Shown: piece by piece, positions 31,088-34,426 of the stretch
How the letters are laid out: each line of letters opens with the position of its first letter
Position numbering within the stretch: position 1 is the first letter of the stretch
Made by a program: the position numbers and the translations under genes
Source: Candidatus Hungatella pullicola
GTDB taxonomy: Bacteria; Bacillota; Clostridia; Lachnospirales; Lachnospiraceae
Assembly (NCBI GenBank): GCA_019114305.1
Contig: DXFU01000086.1
Span: forward strand, 1 to 34,426
Length of the DNA: 34,426 bases
Direction: 5' to 3'
Notes under the pieces: generated by a model
What the model saw: only the letters and a program-made list of their open reading frames with translations
The model's database searches: none
Told to the model about the DNA's origin: nothing

Positions 31088-33541
31088 CTAGTTATTTATC
31101 AGCTCTCTGCTGGAAATTTTAAGTCCCTCTTCCCCTGCTGTCACATAAACAGTATCTCCCTGTTTGATCTTTCCATCCAGAATTTCTTCCGCCATGGCAT
31201 CTTCCAGGCAGTTCTGCAGCGTTCTTCTCAGCGGACGGGCACCGTATTTCTCATCATATCCTTTATTGATCAGATAGTCTCTTGCCTTATCGTCTATTTC
31301 AATAGACAGCCCCATTTGTTCTGAAGCTCGTTTTTCCATATCCTTCATCATAATAGAAAGAATATCCTTCATATGGCTCTTATTCAGGGGATGGAATACG
31401 ATAATCTCATCAATCCGGTTGATAAACTCCGGCTTAAACAAATGCTTCACCTCATCCATCACCCGGTCTTTCATCCGGTTATAATCTGCCTTCTCATCTT
31501 CCACTGCCCCAAACCCCAGTTTTTTAGGGGAAACAATGCTTTCTGCCCCGGCATTGGAAGTCATAATAATCACTGTATTTTTAAAGTCAATCTTCCTTCC
31601 CTGAGCGTCTGTAATATGACCGTCATCCAGCACCTGGAGAAGAATATTAAATACATCCGGATGTGCCTTTTCAATCTCATCAAAAAGAATAACCGAATAA
31701 GGGTTTCTTCTCACCTTTTCACTGAGCTGTCCTCCCTCCTCATAGCCTACATATCCTGGCGGAGAACCAATCATCTTCGATACGCTGTGTTTCTCCATAT
31801 ATTCTGACATGTCTACCCGGATCAGGGCATTTTCCGTACCAAACATAGATTCTGCCAGCGCCTTGGAAAGTTCCGTCTTACCCACTCCAGTGGGACCTAA
31901 AAACAGGAACGAACCAATAGGACGTTTTGGATCTTTAAGACCTACCCTGCCTCTGCGTATAGCCTTAGCAACAGCTGTTACCGCATCCTCCTGACCAATT
32001 ACCCGCTGGTGAAGGATGGATTCCAAATTCCTTAACCGCTGGCTTTCTCCTTCCTCCAAACGGCGCACTGGAATTTTTGTCCAGCTGGAAACCACATCGG
32101 CGATCTCATTTTCATCTACAATCAGATTCTTTGTTTCTTTTTCCTTTTTCCAGCGTTCCCTGAGCTTTTCTATTTTCTCCCGCTTTTTTTCCTGCTTCTT
32201 CTTTATGGCTCCTGCCTTTTCATATGCCTCTTTTCTAATAGCGTCTTCCTTTTGATTTTCTAAAAGGTCAATTTCCTGTTCCAGCTCCTTAATCTCAGCA
32301 GGCTCTACAAAAACGGTAAGCCTTACTTTAGAGGATGCTTCATCAATCACATCAATGGCTTTGTCCGGAAGGAAACGATCGTTAATATATCTGGCGGACA
32401 TTTTAACCGCAGCCTCCAAAGCCTCATCTGTAATGGTTACCTTATGGTGCTCTTCGTATTTTCCTCTCAGCCCCTTTAAGATTTCCACCGCCTGCTCTTC
32501 TGAAGGCTCCTCCACACGGACAGGCTGAAATCTTCTTTCCAAAGCGGCGTCCTTTTCAATGTGCTTTCTGTATTCCTCCAAAGTTGTAGCGCCGATAATC
32601 TGAAGCTCTCCTCTGGCCAGAGAAGGTTTTAAAATATTGGAAGCGTCTATGGCGCCTTCTGCGCCTCCCGCTCCGATTATTGTGTGAATTTCATCAATAA
32701 AGAGAAGGATTCCCCCATCCTCTGTAACTTCGGAAATAACCTTTTTAATTCTCTCCTCAAATTCGCCTCTGTACTTAGAACCTGCCACCATACCGGACAG
32801 ATCGAGAGTCACTACACGTTTTCCGGATATTGTCTCCGGAACCGTACCAGACACAATCATCTGGGCCAATCCTTCCACAACAGCAGTCTTACCCACTCCA
32901 GGCTCTCCGATAAGACACGGATTATTCTTTGTCCTCCTGCTTAAAATCTGAATCAGCCGGCGGATCTCCTCTTCTCTTCCGATAACCGGATCAAGCTTTC
33001 CCTCTTTGGCGCACTGAGTCAAATCCCGGCTGTAGCTGTCAAGGGTAGGCGTACTTCCTTTGCTCTTAGCTCCACGGGAAAATTCTTCCTTCCCCGCCTT
33101 GGTATCCTCTCCCATAGCGGAAAGAAGTTCAATATAAAGCTTCTGGACGCTGACGCCCATAGTGTTCAGTAGACGTGTGGCAACGCAGTCATTGTCCCTT
33201 ATAATGGAAATCAGCAGATGTTCCGTGCCAATTTGTTTGGCCTTAAATCGCACTGCTTCTTTATAGCTGTTTTCCAACACTCTTCTGGCGCTGGGAGTAT
33301 AGCCGTTGTCTTCTTCCAAACGCACTGCCTGGTTAGGGGAAATCAGCTGACTTACCAGTTCAGTTACCTTCTCCGCCCTGACTCCATTCTCTGTCAGAAC
33401 CCTGGCTGCCACGCCGCTTCCTTCTTCTAAAAGGCCGATCAAAAGATGCTCGGTCCCCACATAAGTATGGCCCAGCCTTTCAGCTGCCTGGACAGCCAGC
33501 TCAATAGCCTCCCTGGCCCGTGCGGTAAATCTGTCTATCAT
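31088..33541 (-). CDS. clpC: ATP-dependent Clp protease ATPase subunit ClpC
   Basis: A hexameric AAA+ unfoldase that feeds ClpP. The 817-residue protein has the double Clp N-domain (about 1-145), a first ATPase module with Walker A GEPGVGKTA (212-220) and FIDEIHT (281-287), and a coiled-coil middle domain (about 411-475) rich in Lys and Glu. The second module has Walker A GPTGVGKTE (549-557) and LFDEIEKAHP. The middle domain and length mark it as ClpC rather than ClpA or ClpB. AGGAGG lies about seven bases before the ATG, and the McsB-like gene ends 14 bases upstream, so the two are co-transcribed. In Bacillus this operon is repressed by CtsR; the CtsR site would be beyond the right edge. Confidence 0.96.
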   Translation of the reverse strand: MIDRFTARAREAIELAVQAAERLGHTYVGTEHLLIGLLEEGSGVAARVLTENGVRAEKVTELVSQLISPNQAVRLEEDNGYTPSARRVLENSYKEAVRFKAKQIGTEHLLISIIRDNDCVATRLLNTMGVSVQKLYIELLSAMGEDTKAGKEEFSRGAKSKGSTPTLDSYSRDLTQCAKEGKLDPVIGREEEIRRLIQILSRRTKNNPCLIGEPGVGKTAVVEGLAQMIVSGTVPETISGKRVVTLDLSGMVAGSKYRGEFEERIKKVISEVTEDGGILLFIDEIHTIIGAGGAEGAIDASNILKPSLARGELQIIGATTLEEYRKHIEKDAALERRFQPVRVEEPSEEQAVEILKGLRGKYEEHHKVTITDEALEAAVKMSARYINDRFLPDKAIDVIDEASSKVRLTVFVEPAEIKELEQEIDLLENQKEDAIRKEAYEKAGAIKKKQEKKREKIEKLRERWKKEKETKNLIVDENEIADVVSSWTKIPVRRLEEGESQRLRNLESILHQRVIGQEDAVTAVAKAIRRGRVGLKDPKRPIGSFLFLGPTGVGKTELSKALAESMFGTENALIRVDMSEYMEKHSVSKMIGSPPGYVGYEEGGQLSEKVRRNPYSVILFDEIEKAHPDVFNILLQVLDDGHITDAQGRKIDFKNTVIIMTSNAGAESIVSPKKLGFGAVEDEKADYNRMKDRVMDEVKHLFKPEFINRIDEIIVFHPLNKSHMKDILSIMMKDMEKRASEQMGLSIEIDDKARDYLINKGYDEKYGARPLRRTLQNCLEDAMAEEILDGKIKQGDTVYVTAGEEGLKISSRELINN

Positions 33542-33555
33542 AAATTGTCCTCCTG

Positions 33556-34426
33556 TTATCTTAATTCCGGCAGCTCCTGCCGGATAAATTCAGCTCTCAT
33601 TCTGTCCTGCTCTTCCTTGCTTAAAGGCCTGTCAGAAATCCGCTGAAGATTGCCAGGCTGACAGCCCAGCATAATGCGGTAAATAGAGCACTCCTTGTCA
33701 AACTGTATTAGGCCGTCTTCCAAGCCAGCCATAATCTGAGAAAGAAAAATCATAGAATCTCTGGCAGAAAGCCTTCTGGCATATTTTAACACACCGTAGG
33801 ACTTATATACCTCATCTTCTCTCTCTGTTCTTCTTCTTTGAACGGCAATCTTTCTTGCTGCCTTCTCCTGGTTCGTCAGCTGAATAGCCGCCTTTGCCAC
33901 GCCTTCCACAATTTCCTTTTCTGTCTGTCCCAAAGTCTTCTGATTGGAAATTTCATACAAGGAGCCAAAATTCTCCTCCCCGTACACTCCTCTTACTGCA
34001 ATTCCAAAGCGCCCCATATCTCCTAAAAGCCCGGCAAACTTTCTTCCCTGAGAAATTAAAGGAAGATGGACAAGGACAGAGGATCTTAATCCGGTTCCCA
34101 TATTGGTGGGAAAAGCGGTCAGATAGCCGTATTTCTCATCAAAAGCATAGGGGAATCTCTGGTTCAGCTGATCATCCATTTCATTTGCCTTATCCAGAAG
34201 CTCCTCCAGGCACAATCCTGTTTTCAAAAACTGAAGCCGGATATGATCGTCTCCGTTAAACACCAGGCTGATGCTTTCATCTCTGGAAAATCGAAGACCT
34301 ACCGGTCCCTTTTTCTGGGCCGAAGACGCATTGATTACCCGTCTTTCCCACAAGGCTTTTACCTCTACCTCGTCTAAATCTTCCAACATGGCAAATCGAT
34401 AGTCCATACCGTCAGCATCTTTTAAA
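33556..34426 (-). CDS. mcsB: McsB-like protein arginine kinase, 5' end cut by window edge
   Basis: The frame is open to the right edge, so the first residues are missing (an internal ATG at 34407 is not the start). The family phosphorylates arginines on proteins to target them to ClpC-ClpP. The conserved SRDES, DDHIRLQ and PTNMGTGLRSSV segments place it there. Two usual active-site positions differ. The loop that normally reads NEEDH is NGDDH (34243-34257), with Asp in place of the catalytic-type Glu. The CPTN cysteine is Phe (codon 34111-34113). The kinase may therefore be weak, altered or inactive. The C-terminal DRMRAEFIR resembles the phosphoarginine-binding region. It precedes clpC by 14 bases, in the standard operon order. 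Confidence 0.85.
   Translation of the reverse strand, partial: LKDADGMDYRFAMLEDLDEVEVKALWERRVINASSAQKKGPVGLRFSRDESISLVFNGDDHIRLQFLKTGLCLEELLDKANEMDDQLNQRFPYAFDEKYGYLTAFPTNMGTGLRSSVLVHLPLISQGRKFAGLLGDMGRFGIAVRGVYGEENFGSLYEISNQKTLGQTEKEIVEGVAKAAIQLTNQEKAARKIAVQRRRTEREDEVYKSYGVLKYARRLSARDSMIFLSQIMAGLEDGLIQFDKECSIYRIMLGCQPGNLQRISDRPLSKEEQDRMRAEFIRQELPELR

Noticed and set aside
1-34426. Mobile elements, CRISPR arrays and rRNA
   Set aside because: I saw no transposase, integrase, terminal inverted repeats, regularly spaced repeats or rRNA-like sequence by reading; a repeat search was not run.

Overview
The window looks like a chromosomal stretch from a Gram-positive gut-type clostridium, most likely a Lachnospiraceae relative; the genus cannot be fixed from the sequence. 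This rests on the mix of families: single-chain PurL with a fused glutaminase, PPi-type phosphofructokinase, flavodiiron protein, Fe-S aldo/keto reductase, ClpC with an McsB-type kinase, strong AGGAGG ribosome sites, and a tRNA-Trp without encoded CCA. No phage, insertion sequence, CRISPR array or rRNA was seen. Most of the window is housekeeping or metabolic DNA with several unusual protein architectures.

Layout, left to right. From 1 to 5.5 kb, all on the minus strand: an Fe-S aldo/keto reductase; aspartate kinase with its own promoter, structured leader and terminator; and a probable operon of a DeoC-DUF523 (TudS-like) fusion, an HD-domain protein and an arginase-family protein. From 5.6 to 11.3 kb, plus strand: a membrane-bound Cache-HAMP-AraC regulator followed by a CUT1 sugar ABC transporter (lipoprotein and two permeases, no ATPase). 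From 11.4 to 18.1 kb: a flavodiiron protein, a convergent OLD-type ATPase/TOPRIM protein with an unusual four-cysteine segment, a polytopic permease, and asparagine synthase. From 18.1 to 24.9 kb, minus strand: purL, pfp (with an 18-bp perfect palindrome in its leader), and an operon of a sigma-factor-like protein lacking region 4 plus a histidine phosphatase. From 24.9 to 34.4 kb: a LysR regulator on the plus strand, then on the minus strand a PD-(D/E)XK nuclease-XPD helicase fusion, an HPr-like protein with no histidine, tRNA-Trp, radA, an unrecognised 137-residue protein, clpC, and an McsB-like kinase cut by the right edge.

How the genes work together: the AraC-type sensor probably controls the adjacent transporter in cis. 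ClpC and the McsB-like protein are the end of the usual ctsR-mcsA-mcsB-clpC protein-quality-control operon, whose first genes would lie beyond the right edge. Promoters with consensus-like -35/-10 pairs were found before most minus-strand units and used to choose several start codons. The strongest leads are the McsB homologue with two altered active-site positions, the histidine-free HPr-like protein, the sigma-like protein, the DeoC-DUF523 fusion, the nuclease-helicase fusion, and two places where a terminator U-tract abuts the next gene.
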